A stretch of 64,000 bases of DNA from Valencia hispanica (Eukaryota; Chordata; Actinopteri; Cyprinodontiformes; Valenciidae): contig OY747712.1 in the NCBI GenBank assembly GCA_963556495.2, positions 29,589,235 through 29,653,234 of the forward strand, written 5' to 3'. Under the pieces are notes generated by a model. That model was not told the DNA's origin. It saw only the letters and a list, made by a program, of their open reading frames with translations, and did no database searches. The stretch's first letter is position 1, and the number at the start of each line of letters is the position of its first letter. A program made the position numbers and the translations under genes. Shown here in pieces: positions 1-12,465 of the stretch.

Positions 1-121
1 GTACACCCCAGACAGGTCGCCAGTCCATTGCAGGGCAACACAGAGACACACAGGACAAACAACCATGAACGCACACACTCATCCCTAAGGACAATTTAGA
101 GAGACCAATTAACCTAAAAAC
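1..121. repeat. RTE/Expander-type LINE tail fragment
   Basis: The opening bases carry the 'acaggtcgccagtccattgc' signature followed by an 'acaatttagagagaccaatt' block. This order is typical of the 3' part of a very common fish non-LTR repeat, RTE-like (Rex3/Expander type) as I recall it. Related or overlapping pieces occur at 15660, 46140, 46780 and 57200. The left end lies outside the window. Family naming is from memory. Confidence 0.6.
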
Positions 122-3100
122 CTAAAAAGTAATTTATATGTTTTTGTTTGCACTTGATTAAAATGGGCTGCCAGATATTAATGATAGTGTAACCTCCTCA
201 ACAATGAAGGGACAATATTTATTGGCATTAGAGCAATCAAACTATGTTTATAACTACTGACCAGCTTTTCTACTTGTATCTTGGCTTTTTATCTCTGGTG
301 ATGAAGCTCTAGCTTTGGGGAAAGATTTGCTTGTCATCACCCTAATCTTTAGCTACCCCCACACATTCTCTATCAAATTTAGGTTAGGACTCTGACTGGG
401 TAACTGTAAGATGTTAATACCTCAAGTCAGACGAAATGTGTGGGAAAAAAAATATTTTAAGCATTAATCTGCCAGGGATATTAATAATTTTGTGCCTACC
501 CATATTTGATATGCTTTAGCCAACTAACCAATATTTGTCCTTAGAAGAATCTAAAATTTTGCGAGCATTACCAGTTTTGATATCAGCATCATATCTACCT
601 GCCACTGGAAGTTTAATAAAAGAATCATGAACCTTTTGCAGAATTTTCAGTTATTACAAAACAAATATAATTTCAGACAGGAACTTTTAGTGTATGTAGA
701 CAGTAGAGAACAGAAAAACACTGATGTGTAAACAAAGACGTGCTCTCAAATTGTAAAAAGAAAGAAACATACACTTTTCATTACAGTTTAATACAGGCTT
801 GCATAGATTTTATATTTATGATGTAAGTGGTCATAGTAGTTTGGTTATAAAAATCTCCCATCATTAGGTCAAAGAAATATTTTGTAGGTGCTGCTTCAAC
901 TCTTGGGTAACCAGACATTGATGTGTGGAGTTTAGATCTACAATCTAAAAATTTGAAAGTTAAATTATTTAGTTTATAGAAGATTTTGTAGAATATCAAG
1001 AAATAAATCAGCAAAAATGATTTAATTTATAATTATATGTAATCTTGATAAGAGGTATCTTTTTAATTTTTACCAAAATGTAGTATTATAGGCTGTCTCT
1101 GAAAGTGACAGACTTATTCTCAGAGGAATACGATCCATATTCAGCTTTTCATTGAAGAAAATTAAATAAAAAATGAAAATGATGATAGCTTGTACCACTT
1201 CAAGCAAAAGAGATTCTCCGTAGTATCCCTTTCCTTCTTGTTCCATGAGTGCTTCATTAATCTGACTTCTCATACAGTAACTAAATGCAGGCTTATGTTC
1301 TTGAGATACAATGAGATTTTAAACCCAGTTTATTACATGTCATCTGATTCAATTTCAGTTTACACTGAGGGCATTTCTTTTTCCTCTCCAGCTGACTGTA
1401 GCCATCTGGGCTTCTGATGCAGAGGAAACACAGAGACAGGCTTGTTTGACAGGGCAATGGAAGAACGATGACTTGTCTTGCAGCAAATCTATAGAAAGAA
1501 CATGAAGGGGCCACCACAACAAGACTCTTGCAGAAAGTCAAGGAGCTACTATAGCCATCTGGAGGATCTATGAAGTGGGACGTGTCCTGACACTGTATGA
1601 TATTTGTTGGCTCCTCATTGGACAGGGTGAGATGACACATTTGTGGCAGGGAGCCAGATGAAGTCTGATTTACACCACACCACCCTCTAGAACGGGGCCT
1701 GCCCAGTCACCCTGCAATAACAGAAGATGTATTGTAAGGCGTAGCACAGCATCAAAGACCAATCATTCACACACTCACTCTCTATCCCTCTCTCTCCCTA
1801 ACACACACACTGACACTTAAAAGATCTATGATGAGTGGGTTAAAGTATATCTTGTTACAAATTATTGTTGCCCACGTCTGACAAATATGCATTTGTCTGC
1901 CATCTGTAGACAGACAACTGCGTCCGCCAACAGATATTTGGCTAGGTGCAACTAAAACCAGCCTATTGGCCCAGATCCCATCTGTCCCAGTTCTGGCAGC
2001 ATGGAAAACGTATAGTAAACCCTCATCATGCTTCTCGGTTTTATTCATCCATACATTTGTTTTACTAGTGTTACCAGGAAATATGACTCAAAATAAAAAT
2101 AAAAAGAGACTGAAATAGCAAGGTGTGGCATGGAGAAAAATCAAACTGAGTTTGATTTATTGAGAAACTAAATGAGATATGGAACATTTTGATTGGAAGG
2201 AAAGGAAATAAGTGGTGGCATAAGTTAAGATTGATAGGAGAAAGGAACAGGTCAGCAAAAGAAATTGAGGGCACTGATTTATCAGAGAGGAGATGAGGCA
2301 GTGTAATTCTTATTGAACAGTTATTATATAGAGGTGCAAATGTAGGACAGGGAGATGTGGGAGGCAGTTCTTTACTCTTTGTGTATCCAGGTGTGAAAAT
2401 GAAAGAAATGTTTCTGAGAAAGAAAGTAATTTTGAATCAGATTTGGGATGAAACTGTATGATTGATTTTGAAGCTACTTCTCTTGTTTCCTATAACTTTT
2501 AACAATCTCCTTATCTCAATCATATTAGCCCTTTTTTTCAATAGTTTAGGAAAGCAGGATGCTGCAGGAAAATAATGATCTGGCATTGCCTTACTACACA
2601 TTTGACACAGTAGAAGATGCAGTTCGATCACTTCACCAGCTAAGCCATTATGACACAGATTTTGTCACACACACAAAAAAAATTAGCAGCATAGACACAT
2701 TTGGTCTCACACACCATGAATACTGTACATAAATCCCACTGCTACAGAACAGGTCAAACTTTTTTTTTTATATTACTGCAATAACCCTACTTAATCTCAT
2801 GCTTTGCTGTCTGTATTGAATCATTAAAAACTCACACATCAGTCACAGAAGAGAAGAATCATTGAGTCGGTGACTCAGAGCAGCACAAGAAATCCCTAAC
2901 TCATTTCCAGTACAGTAACTCACTCCCCGTTCCGCTCCTATGGCTGTTTGTCACCCCCTTTACCTGAGCATAACACCCTATGTAACATCCCACCAAGAAA
3001 AACACCCTCCTACACCAAGGACTAGCAAAATCATCAGTTAGACTCTTACACAAAGGAGTGTAACATCCACCCTCTTTCACAAAGGAATAGACATACCACT

Positions 3101-4460
3101 CAGGCAAAAGGGGTGTGTGGTCAAGTCCAAGCCCACCAAGAGTTGCACCAAACCACCACACCTGTGTCTGAGCCAGATCTGACAGGTTCTGCAGGTCTGG
3201 CACAGCTTAAATACCCTGCCCCAGTTGCTGATTGGTGAAATTGGGCGCAGCTGCCCTCAGTGAGAGAGTGGAAAAAACCCACATGCACAGAGCTGCATGT
3301 AACACTTGCTGCACTGTCCTAACTAATCTATTTTTGTCCCGTCCTTCAATTGCCATATTAATTGATATTATTATTTAACATTTTTAGACACATGAGAAAA
3401 CATCACTAGATATATGCACTAATTACTTTTTTTGCATTTTGTATTTCATTCAGAATGAAAAAAGGATTTCCTTTTAGGAGTTTGTGATCAGTCACTTTCT
3501 TCAAAAAAACAATTCCCTGTTTTAAATCAGTAGTCTAAGACTTAGCATTAGAAATCAGCGGGGACAAGCATTGGGGGGAAGTAGTGTGACACTCAGGGTC
3601 ACTGAGTCAGTGATAGCACTATCAAGGCCAATGGGCGCTGTTCTAATGCAGCAGAGCTATGTAAATTCCACACCCTTGATCCAAGTGTACATGCAGTATT
3701 CAGCACAGGGGCTCATACTTCAAAGACATGACAGGATGTAATGTTGAACAAAAGTCCTTCACATTTATACATGCATACCACACAATATATTATATGCCAG
3801 AATACATGGCAAGATGGGAAACTGTAAGAGCAGTTTTCGGAATAAAATATTTTTACTACATTTAAAATAAAAATAATTTATTTGTGTTAGATGTGAAGGC
3901 TAAGATAAAGTAACCCTGCATTTATTTCAGCTGCCATTCCAACAAATTCTCTCAACATTTAGGATAAAATGCATTAATTTACATATATTACCAGCTAATT
4001 CCATTTTTTATTTTTCTGTTCACATCTCTCTCACTTTGTCCCACACGGAAAAAAAAAATTAAAGTTACTGGAGCAGTAACAACTTCATTGTAACAAACCC
4101 ATCCATTTTATAAAGTGATTGGTGGACAGTGCTGCTCATTTTCTATTTTATAGTTAAGGACAGACACATTGTGCTTCCTGTTTCCCTGTTACCATTACAT
4201 AAATATTTGGAAACATTCACAGAGAAAAAACTTTTTGGTTTTTATAGGTGCTGGTTGACTAAGATCTTTTTTTGTTTTTGTGAACATTTTCTCCAAAGGC
4301 CATTGCCTGCATTGGACGCAGAAAGGAAATAGACGGCAAAAACGAATGAGTCAGAAAAAGCATGTCCCTACTACTTCACAGGGAAAATCAGTATTCATGG
4401 TCTTGGCCACGTTGGCTTGCGACCCATGGGATGGCTGTATTGATGTTGCAGCCAGGAGAG
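122..4460. other. Intron-like sequence, nothing recognised
   Basis: AT-rich sequence with only short chance reading frames on both strands. Around 2860-3330 there is a slightly more GC-rich stretch with a TTAAATACC TATA-like site near 3205. It resembles an LTR promoter, but I could not find matching ends or a target duplication. No exon, RNA gene or clear repeat was identified. Confidence 0.5.
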
Positions 4461-4469
4461 AGCAGAGCG

Positions 4470-4500
4470 GTTAGCTTCTACTTGGCTAGTAGAAGCTAAC
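4470..4500. repeat. Perfect 13-bp inverted repeat (hairpin)
   Basis: Arms 4470-4482 (GTTAGCTTCTACT) and 4488-4500 are exact reverse complements with a 5-nt loop (TGGCT). It may be part of a decayed MITE. No function is implied. Confidence 0.8.
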
Positions 4501-4959
4501 TGTTAGCAACTGCCCAACATCACGGAACATGTTCACGTATGTGTTATTTGTGGACATAGACATCAGTATTGTATTTTTCACCCAAGAAAGAGGAGCTGAG
4601 GAAGAAACAGTTGGACTTTGTCTTGAAACACCAGTGAGTAAGTTAAGTTGGTTTTTTGTTCAAAGGCATCATAAGAGTTGCATTGCTGTTAGACAATCAG
4701 AGGTGAGACATTTGCATATCATGAATATTATTGAATAAGACTCGTAACCTGACTTTTCTCCCCACCCACTCCTCCAACAGAGTGCAACATCCTGAAACAA
4801 AAGTGAGAGAGCATTTTTTCTACAGACTCACAAGGGATTCATTCAAACTAGGGTCCATAGCAAATTTATTGAAAAAACTAGTGAATGAGATCTTTAAAGC
4901 ATTCCAGCTCATCCGTGCTGTCCATTTTAGATACACATGGAACTTATTTGGAAAACAAT

Positions 4960-5220
4960 TTTGCTGTTTTCCATTAGTACCTGCTCGGCTCGGCTCAGCT
5001 CTGCTCCGTTTGACTTAAGTCGATTCTTCTCTAATCTACACTGTTTGGGTTGTTTTCCATTACATTTGAGCTCTGCCTCAATGTTGGTGAGGTCATCATA
5101 GCAAGGCGGCTCAAAGAGTCACATGACATGACTTGTATGCAATACAAACACAAGGCAACAAGGGAGAACATAGAAGCAATGGTAAACCAACTACTCAGTC
5201 TGTTGCTTTTTGTCAAATTA
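4960..5220. mobile_element. MITE-like repeat with 'ttttccatta' ends
   Basis: Two direct copies of a TGTTTTCCATTA block (about 4968 and 5050) are each followed by GCTC-rich sequence (CTCGGCTCGGCTCAGCTCTG at 4985). This composition is typical of short non-autonomous DNA transposons of fish whose ends contain 'tttccatta...gctcggctcgg'. Clean terminal inverted repeats and a target duplication were not found, so boundaries and superfamily are uncertain. Confidence 0.4.
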
Positions 5221-7139
5221 AAATAAAAGAGGAGAGACAGAAAAGGCTGTTGGTGGCTAGACGAAACACTGTGAAGTGTGGGAATCCATTTTAAACCGAG
5301 GGATATGTGCTAGACGTGTGATGGCAAGCTAAAGATACCTCATGCTAGCTTTCTGTAGTGGTCTTATACACAATAAGCCCAGCACACAGCAATTTAGGGG
5401 TTTTTGATATTAGGTACTGTGATATGTTTGTGTTGTTGTGTGTGTTTAAGATGGCTCTCTTATTATCGATGTAGACCATCGATATTAGGGTCCCACCAAA
5501 CCTCCCAGCGGTGGGATGTTATTATTCCTGGTTTCACAAATATCCAGTGGTAGCAGAACTTCAACATGTTTGAGCGAACGTTTAGCTTCTTGAGCAACGT
5601 CAAAAGCCAACTTTCTGCTAAATTTGTTTGTACACTGGAAAACGATTGGATTTTGAGTTTCTGCTGTCTCAGTGATTAGGCTGAAAGGCATCCGATTCCA
5701 GTCACCAGTAGATTTGATTGTACATCTAAAATTTCTTTTTTTCCTGGCAGAGCTGTTTGACTGAGACAGAGAGAGAGAGAACCAATGTGCAACACTGGAT
5801 AGTGTCGTAAGGCAGCATCTTTTGATTGAAGCTTATCTCCAAGAACAATGCAATTGCAAATACAATGCAATATTACCCCTGCAATGAGTGATTTTAAGAA
5901 AATTACTCGACAGATCTGCTAAAACTATACATTAAAACATACTCTGTTTCTGACAAAAACTATGTAATCCTGTTTTTAAGATGAAAGTACAAGCAAAACA
6001 ATTTCATTTTTCTGTTTCATTATGACATCATGTGTCCAGGGAGCTACTGGAGCACCTGTGGCTCATCTGTATGACATGTGGGCTTGGGGCATTTAGATGA
6101 TGGAATACCTTAATGGGAAGGGCTTGCAAAAACCAGACTTGCACATGGACACACTTATAATCAACTGATGTAAATGAAAAAAAGAACTTCAAGGCGAAAT
6201 AAATCACACAACATGAGGACAGGAGTAAGAGTGTCTGATGAGATGTAGAGCCTACAGAAATAGGCCATTGCAGACCCCATTTCTCTAAGCCAGCATCAAA
6301 GTTAATGGCTTTCAGATTTCTGGGTGCCGCTTTGTCTCTTTATGCGTTAGCAGGACTTTCTTTGCTATCTTATGGCTGTTATCTTTACCAATTCCATCCT
6401 GTGTACTTGTCAGCTGGTTTTTGTCTTGTTCTACTGACTGCTTTGGATTATTTGTTAGTAATTAAAAATCCCTCTTTTTTTCTGAATCACTGTGCCTATA
6501 TTTAATTGGAAAGAAGAACCTGAGTCAAGAAAGGATAGGGGAAAGGATGAAACATGGAAAGGAAAGTCAGGACATGAGTGCAGACAGAAGTAAGGACGAG
6601 AGGGCTGTGACTTTTACAGTTATTCTGGCAGAAAGTCAAGTGAGCTCAGTCAAGCAGAATAATATGGCGTGTAGTAGGCTGAAATGTGCTTTACCCACAA
6701 GTGTATGTGTGTCTGTGTGTTTCCTTGCTTTTGACTAGGGCACAGCCCATTGTTCTCAGGGCTTTGACTGAGTTTGCTTAGGATAAGTGTCTCAACAACT
6801 TTGTGTCAGCTTTTATCTCATAGACCCCAAAGCAAAAAGCCACTAACTGGACCTGGGATTTTAAATAAGACTAATTTAGCAAGAATGTAAAATATGTTTA
6901 AAATATTAGCTCATACATTTTGGTCAACAGAATTGTCATTGAGTTTGGTGTCAACAGCTTGTTACCATAAATAAGATAACAAATTAACTTGTTTGCAAAA
7001 AGCATGCAACGTTTTTAGTAGTATCATAAAAAGAAAGTGATATGAATATACATGTTCATTTACTTCTAAATTTGAGGTTATCCAGGGAAACATCAACCCT
7101 GCAGCACACATATTTTTGCTTTTTGCCAAGGAACCAAAT
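5221..7139. other. Intron-like sequence, nothing recognised
   Basis: No exon, RNA gene or recognisable repeat. Short frames, for example a hydrophobic 66-codon frame at 6305, lack splice context and family resemblance. Confidence 0.5.
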
Positions 7140-7440
7140 ATCCAGCATCATTAACCTCATCATTGCAACATAATCAGCTGTGGATGAGGCCTCCAGTAAT
7201 TTGAGGCAGCCTTCAGGGCACAATTCTAAATGTTAATTAAATGCTGCTCTGTCTTGCATTGGCTTGATACATAGACAAACCTACCATTTGGTCTGCAGTG
7301 TACAAGCTTTCCTCTAACTCAACCACGGAGAATCTGTTGCACCACTATTATAAATCACAGATAGGCAACTGTCTGAAACGGCCGGAAGTAAATCAATTAG
7401 TCTCTTTAATTAGCACCAATAATAAAGTGTTGTCATTAGC
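7140..7440. promoter_or_regulatory. Candidate conserved non-coding element
   Basis: A unique-looking stretch with several homeodomain-type TAATTA/TTAATT cores (about 7233, 7397 and 7409) and few low-complexity runs, unlike the surrounding TE debris. The suggestion of an intronic enhancer is inference from motif density alone. Alignment to other fish would decide it. Confidence 0.2.
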
Positions 7441-8112
7441 TAAAAGGAAACATAAATACAATTTATGATAATCGGATCACTTTACAAATCCTGCGAAAAT
7501 GTAAGATTTTTTTATTCTAAAATGATTCTGTTTTGCACTTCAATAAAAACGTTTAAAAAAAAACATTCTTTTGGAGATGGTTTAAGCAGAGATCAGTGGT
7601 TGACTTGGCTTTTCTGTCCCAAAACCAGCTGTTTTGAAACTGAAACATACAACATTCAATGCAGTATACTAAGTGCTACAAGGTAATGCTGACTACACTC
7701 TTCAGTGTGAAAGTTACCAGTGTAGAAAAAAATGACTCAATCTTAGCTATTTTTCAATGAAGTCAGTGAAAGAACAAATATAAGAAACTGTTTTTTCCAC
7801 AACCTTTTTAGGTATGCTGGCAGTCATTAAGGCTGCAAGACCGAGAATAGGCATGGGCCGGTTACCGGTTTCAAGGTATACCGCGGTATGAAAAATTCAA
7901 GGTTTCAAAACCACTAAAATTATCCGTCACACCGTCCCGGCGGGATAAGCGTTTTTTGTTGTTTTTTTCATGTGCGTCTCGTCAGAGAGAAAGTAAAGAT
8001 CTCTCATGTAGCTGCAGCGTAAAGCGCGCCCCGCACACCTGCGTTTGTTGTGAGTGACAAACGGCCAGCGCTGCAGGCTGTGTGATGACTGAACTTTTTC
8101 CACCGTCTCTAA

Positions 8113-8310
8113 GCGGATGTTTGTGAATACTTCGGCTACCGTAAAAAGCCAGACGTTCACGGCTTGGAAGAAGAAGGTCGCACGACGTGCAAAACGTGCT
8201 TGAGAACAGTGGCACCCCGAGGAGACAATACATCGAATATGATTGCGCATGGTCGGGAGGACCACCCATCATTGTATGCTAAATTCAAGGCAAAGGTAAT
8301 GCTGTCTTGA
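8113..8310 (+). pseudogene. BED zinc-finger exon of a hAT transposase
   Basis: An open frame without an initiating ATG encodes about 65 residues matching the N-terminal BED (ZBED) DNA-binding finger of hAT transposases. It has an aromatic start (EYFGYR, where the usual Trp is Cys), then Cys26-x2-Cys29, then His46-x4-His51 (HGREDH), followed by HPSLYAKFKAK. Right after the Lys codon comes GTAATG, a plausible splice donor, so this looks like a transposase exon left inside copy A. The catalytic core is absent. The same segment is deleted from the sister element at 37.3 kb. Confidence 0.75.
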
Positions 8311-8421
8311 AATGAACGAGCGTATTATCGTCTGACATTAGTGAAATGAGCTTGTTACCTTGGCAGATATGGTAACTACCTTATCTTTTCTTCATCTCTA
8401 TCCTCAGTAACTTTTTTTAAT

Positions 8422-8496
8422 TGAGGCAGATAATGGTAACTAGCATGCTAATGATGATTTATCTTAGCATGCTAGTTAGTTACCATATATGCCTCA
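8422..8496. repeat. Internal inverted repeat of the hAT family
   Basis: Arms of about 30 bp (TGAGGCAG..., TAACTAGCATGCTAA and complements) enclose a 12-nt loop. The same structure is retained in copy B at 37592-37665, with small changes, so it belongs to the family and not to this insertion site. Confidence 0.8.
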
Positions 8497-8646
8497 CTAA
8501 AAAGTGTTTTTTCATTTAAAAAAACCCACACAGACATTCAAAATACACATTTTAGAGCTGTAACCATAATACCGTGAAACCGTGATATTTTTGCCTACGG
8601 TTATCATACCGTCAGAATCTCTTACTGGCCCATGCTTAACCGAGGG

Positions 8647-10627
8647 AGAACAAAACTTTCAACAGATAACAGGGATGAACAGAGTATAGCGATGTTTCTC
8701 TGTTTTATCCTTTAAAAGCTTTTGACTTCAGCCTGTCATGGAATATGCTAAGTATGGAAAAGTGTGCATGTTTTTGGTCATCTTAGAACCAAGTTATGAA
8801 TCAACATTCTATAGAGAATGCACAAAGACATTTCTGTTTGCTATGCTACCCATTCTAACCTTTCAAATTGCTAAAGAAATATGGCAAAAAAAGTTCCGTT
8901 TTATCTGTATTTTAAAATCATAGCAACACCCTGTTTTCGAGTGGAGTTACATTACCTCTGCTTTTAATATGGAGAATCAATGACTTCTCATGGCAACTAT
9001 CAGCTGGTCAAAGTTTTACAAAAACAGTAAATTGTAAACTGCCTACAACATTTTTATCTGTGTATTTCTATTTATAAGGCATGCGAGATCTTGTTCAATT
9101 TGTTAAAAATAGAACCACATGGGTTGCTGTGTGGGTTCATGGCCATAGTTTGGTTATGTAGATTTTGCAATCTTAAGGGCACTCGATGATATTTTGAAAC
9201 CCATTTTATTTTTTCCAATTGGTATAGTACTTTTTCAACAGGACATTTAAACCACTAAGCAATAACAGAATTTGTACCAACACCATGAATATGATTTTGT
9301 GTATTTGTGGCTAGAAGTTATGAGAAAGGGATATCTGTTTAATAGTGGAGAGTCTGCCTTTTCAGACATTTGAAAATTATTCAGATTCTTGAAACAATCT
9401 GAAAGGTCAACAGAAGCAGATGCATCCTAAATGAATTGGACAGGTTAGATTCCTCATCATCTGTGATAGACCACTTGCTTTGATCCACAAGAACAATCAC
9501 AGTGCTTGTGAGTTTGTAGCTTGCCTGGTCTAAGGTATATGCACAAGCCCAAGAACAGCAGGAGAAAGTGAACAGAAAAACATACTCTATTTAGACCATG
9601 ACTAAAAACCAGATCTGTTATTAACAAGTGTGTTTATATTTTTGTAAAGTTGCTGCAAACTCAAAGCCATGTGTCTACTCAATCAGGCTAGAAGAGAACA
9701 AAAGGAAAAGGAGGTGTATTATTGAGTTTGCTTTAAGGAGTTAAAGGCAACCCCCATAGTATGAGTCACTAAACCAGCTGGATTCTTGCTTTTAGTTTGA
9801 ATTGTCAATGAGTTAAATGCGTGAGATTGCTGATGGTATGTACTTAAATGGGTGTTGTGCATTTCGCCAACAGATTAATAATTTAGCCGAGATTAGACAA
9901 TGTGTTGATGGATTGTTCACGTTTAGCTATATCGTGTTGAAAATTAATGCACCACCCACACACACTTTGCTCTTTTGTTCTACATTTATTTCTGGAAGTG
10001 CCAAGCAAACACACACTTAAACGGAAATTTTATGAGGTGTCTATATGGGTTAAAGAGAAGATTTATAGGTTCAGCTAAAAAGTTTGTGCGCTTTGTGAAT
10101 GTTTTCCCAGTTCTAATCCGTCTTTTGCTGTTGGCTTGAAAGACAGGGATTAGCAGACGAAATGTGAAGGTGGAGAATGTGGCGGGTTGGAAAAGAACAA
10201 AAAAAGTAAAGAAAATACAGTATCTGGAACACCTATGCAGGAATTTTCCTGCTTTCCTGATTTAAGCAGTCTTATGAATGAAGTTGAATCCTCTTATTGA
10301 TCATAGGGGCAGACATTCATTCCAAAACATAAGAAACAGACTATTTTAGCAAATTGATTGGGCTCATGATGGTTAGTTGTATGAATAAATCAATTAATAT
10401 GAAAATTTCTTACAGTATTGATTTACATTATTTGCTTAAACTAAAAAGGAAGCAGGTGCAACTAACATTTTAAAAGAAACAACATAAAACTGATACTTTT
10501 TATTAAAAAACCTAAAGTAAAAGAGTATGCATAATATTTTTTGAAGATTAAAATTAATTAATGCAATGGAACCCAAAACATTTTTTTAACTGGTTCTAGA
10601 GGCAATTTTGGAAATATTTCAGTGTAT
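8647..10627. other. Intron-like sequence, nothing recognised
   Basis: AT-rich sequence without recognisable exon, RNA gene or repeat. Confidence 0.5.
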
Positions 10628-10820
10628 ATTAGCAGTGTAACAATATACAAAAATCAGTTAGGTACATATTCCGGTTTTAAATTCACAGTTTTTACCAAAT
10701 ATGATAAAAATATATTTAACAAATAATATTTTTTCAATTTCTGAACCTAATTCGATTTTATTTTGTTGAAAAACGTATTTCCAAAAAGATTTGGTTGGAT
10801 ATTTTTAATGAATAGAGTAG
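10628..10820. mobile_element. Decayed hAT-type MITE end
   Basis: The stretch AGTGTAACAATATACAAAAA at 10632 matches the reverse complement of the right end of the element at 42433-42711 (GTGTAACAATATACAAAAAT). Sequence with 'ttcggttttaaattcacag' character follows. The other end was not located; the right boundary is a guess. Confidence 0.4.
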
Positions 10821-11492
10821 TAAAAGCAGGCATGGCAATGCCAGGATAGATACAGCAATATAACTACTTGAAAATGGTCAGTGTGGATGTTTGGAAATCT
10901 CTGAATTAGACTATGCCCAATTTTGAGAATAAAACATGTTTAAATTACTTTGGAGTTGTTTTGATATTTAAACAACCTAGTGTTCCAGCTGGACCTGAAT
11001 GCAGCAAGCACAATAGTTGGGAAAATCCCCTCTCATCAACGGGGATTCCTTGTACTTGCATCTCATACAATGTGAGGAGTTTGAGCTCATTTTAATGCCA
11101 CAGTTAGACAGATTTGGACTTAAGCTGATTTTTCTTCAGCACTAGTTATTTTCACACTCAGCTTGTCGTGAGTAATTCAGTAAAGTACAGCGCAAGCTTC
11201 AAAGCAGTTCTTTGGCACAAATATCTTTCATTACTGACTGTGTTGTTTTTACTTCAGAACTATTTTGTGGTACAGTGCTTTATTCTTCACTGAGGCTATT
11301 TTAAGTAGTTTTCTTGCAATGAAATGAAGCTGTATAGTTTACATGGCGTTTAATGTTTAATAGCATCATCTTTTTTTATTTTTACCTCAGCTGAGGAGGT
11401 TATGTTTTCGCCAGGGTTTGTCTGTTAGTTAGCAACATGACTCAAAAACCTATAGACAGATTTTGATAGAATGTTCACCTAATGTCTGCAAT

Positions 11493-12366
11493 TAAGGATG
11501 CACCGATAACACTTTTTTGGAATACGAGTATGAGTATGAGTACTTGCATTTCAGTACTCACCGATACGATACCGAGTACTTAATAAAAACATGATTTAAA
11601 TTTACAGGTAACAGCTTTAGTCATATAATTTAACAAAAAAACAAGGGACTAGTTTGAAAAGATTATTTATTTAAAATGAAAAGCATATTGTATGCAACAT
11701 ATTACAGAGTAAATAATTATATTGATGTCCAAAGCCGCCGCTACACGGCGGCTTGGGACATCATATCTGGGCTCCAGAACATGGAGGAGACGCAGGAATC
11801 CCACATTTTCTACCTCTGAGAGTGGCTGGTCACTCAATGCAATGTACTCGATAATTGACTATGTTATTTTCACAGCACGTGGATTGTCTCTGGACATTTT
11901 CTCTCATATTGCAAGAGTTTGCTGAAGCATGGGTTGTGTTGGTTTAGAAGCGTGGGTAAACTGTTTGTACTCGTCGTGTTGGGATTTTAGGTGCTTGATT
12001 AAATTACTTGGGTTAAATGCGCTACCTTTTGAGCCTCCTCTGGACAATTTTGCTGAGCACAATTTGCAGTCCGCCTTTGTTTTGTCGTCTTCATTCACTT
12101 TGAAATAGTTCCACACGGCTGACATGTCTCGTCTCGCCTCGCCTCGCCTCGCCTTCTCCCTGCTCTGAGCTGCAGCCGGGGCCTGGGGGCGGGCACTCGG
12201 CGCCTGTGATTAACCCCTTACACGCCGCTCAAACATAGACATTTCTCAGACCGTGGTATCGGTCCCCGGTATCGGGGGACTTTTAATGAGTACGAGTACT
12301 TTAGAAAATGTGGTATCGAGGCCGATACCAGATACCGGTATCGGTATCTGTATCGGTGGATCTCTA
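11493..12366 (-). mobile_element. hAT transposon, internally deleted (874 bp)
   Basis: The ends are TAAGGATGCACCGATA and, reversed, TAGAGATCCACCGATA, flanked by a perfect 8-bp target duplication TCTGCAAT (11485-11492 and 12367-12374). These are diagnostic hAT features. Subterminal CGATACCGAGTACT-type motifs are present at both ends. The minus strand carries the start of a transposase: a BED finger, then a shifted segment containing SIIEYIALSDQPLSEVE and LRLLHVLEPRYDVPSR, typical of the region after the finger. The catalytic DDE core and C-terminal dimerisation domain are missing, so the copy is not autonomous. Confidence 0.9.
11904..12125 (-). pseudogene. hAT transposase N-terminus (BED finger)
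   Basis: This 73-residue frame begins MSAVWNYFKV and contains the BED zinc finger: aromatic Trp5/Phe8, Cys20-x2-Cys23 (CKLC), and His45-x4-His50 (HLKSQH). It ends in PTQPMLQQTLAI. The BED finger binds the transposon's own ends in the nucleus. Downstream on the same strand another frame continues the family (about 11725-11885, with one stop in VKIT*SIIEY), so the gene is frameshifted and interrupted. The start is the first Met before the finger. GC-rich CTCGC repeats (about 12130-12152) precede it. Confidence 0.8.
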
Positions 12367-12465
12367 TCTGCAATGGGACCTGGAACAAGTGATTAAAATT
12401 TGGGGGTGATTAGTATTATGGGGGTGGGGGAGGTCTGCGCTCTCAAAGTGTTTTCCTAGTTTTCT

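Larger units (their letters stand above)
7848..8638. mobile_element. Non-autonomous hAT element, copy A (791 bp)
   Basis: The ends are TAGGCATGGGCCGGTTA and, on the reverse strand, TAAGCATGGGCCAGTAA. The flanks ACCGAGAA (7840-7847) and ACCGAGGG (8639-8646) form a near-perfect 8-bp target duplication, as expected for hAT. Both subterminal regions are rich in 'ataccg/accgtgaaaccg' motifs. The interior carries a BED zinc-finger exon (8113-8310) and a large inverted repeat (8422-8496). A shorter sister lies at 37327-37804. No catalytic hAT core is present, so it could move only with a transposase supplied elsewhere. Confidence 0.85.
11396..12465 (+). repeat. Old dispersed repeat split by a hAT insertion
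   Basis: The left part (11396-11484: 'gctgaggaggttatgttttc', then a thymine-rich 'gtctgttagttagcaacatg' region) and the right part (12375-12465: 'ggaacaagtgattaaaattt', 'gaggtctgcgctctcaaagt') read as one widespread animal repeat once the intervening hAT (11493-12366) and one target duplication are removed. I recognise the pattern but not a firm family name. Confidence 0.55.

Noticed and set aside
2979..3303. Possible LTR with TGTAACA at both ends and a TATA-like TTAAATACC
   Set aside because: No target duplication, and the two ends are direct, not inverted, TG...CA features; evidence too weak.
7927..8272. Two minus-strand frames of 96 and 112 codons
   Set aside because: They are antisense to the BED finger exon, whose zinc ligands are all intact on the plus strand.
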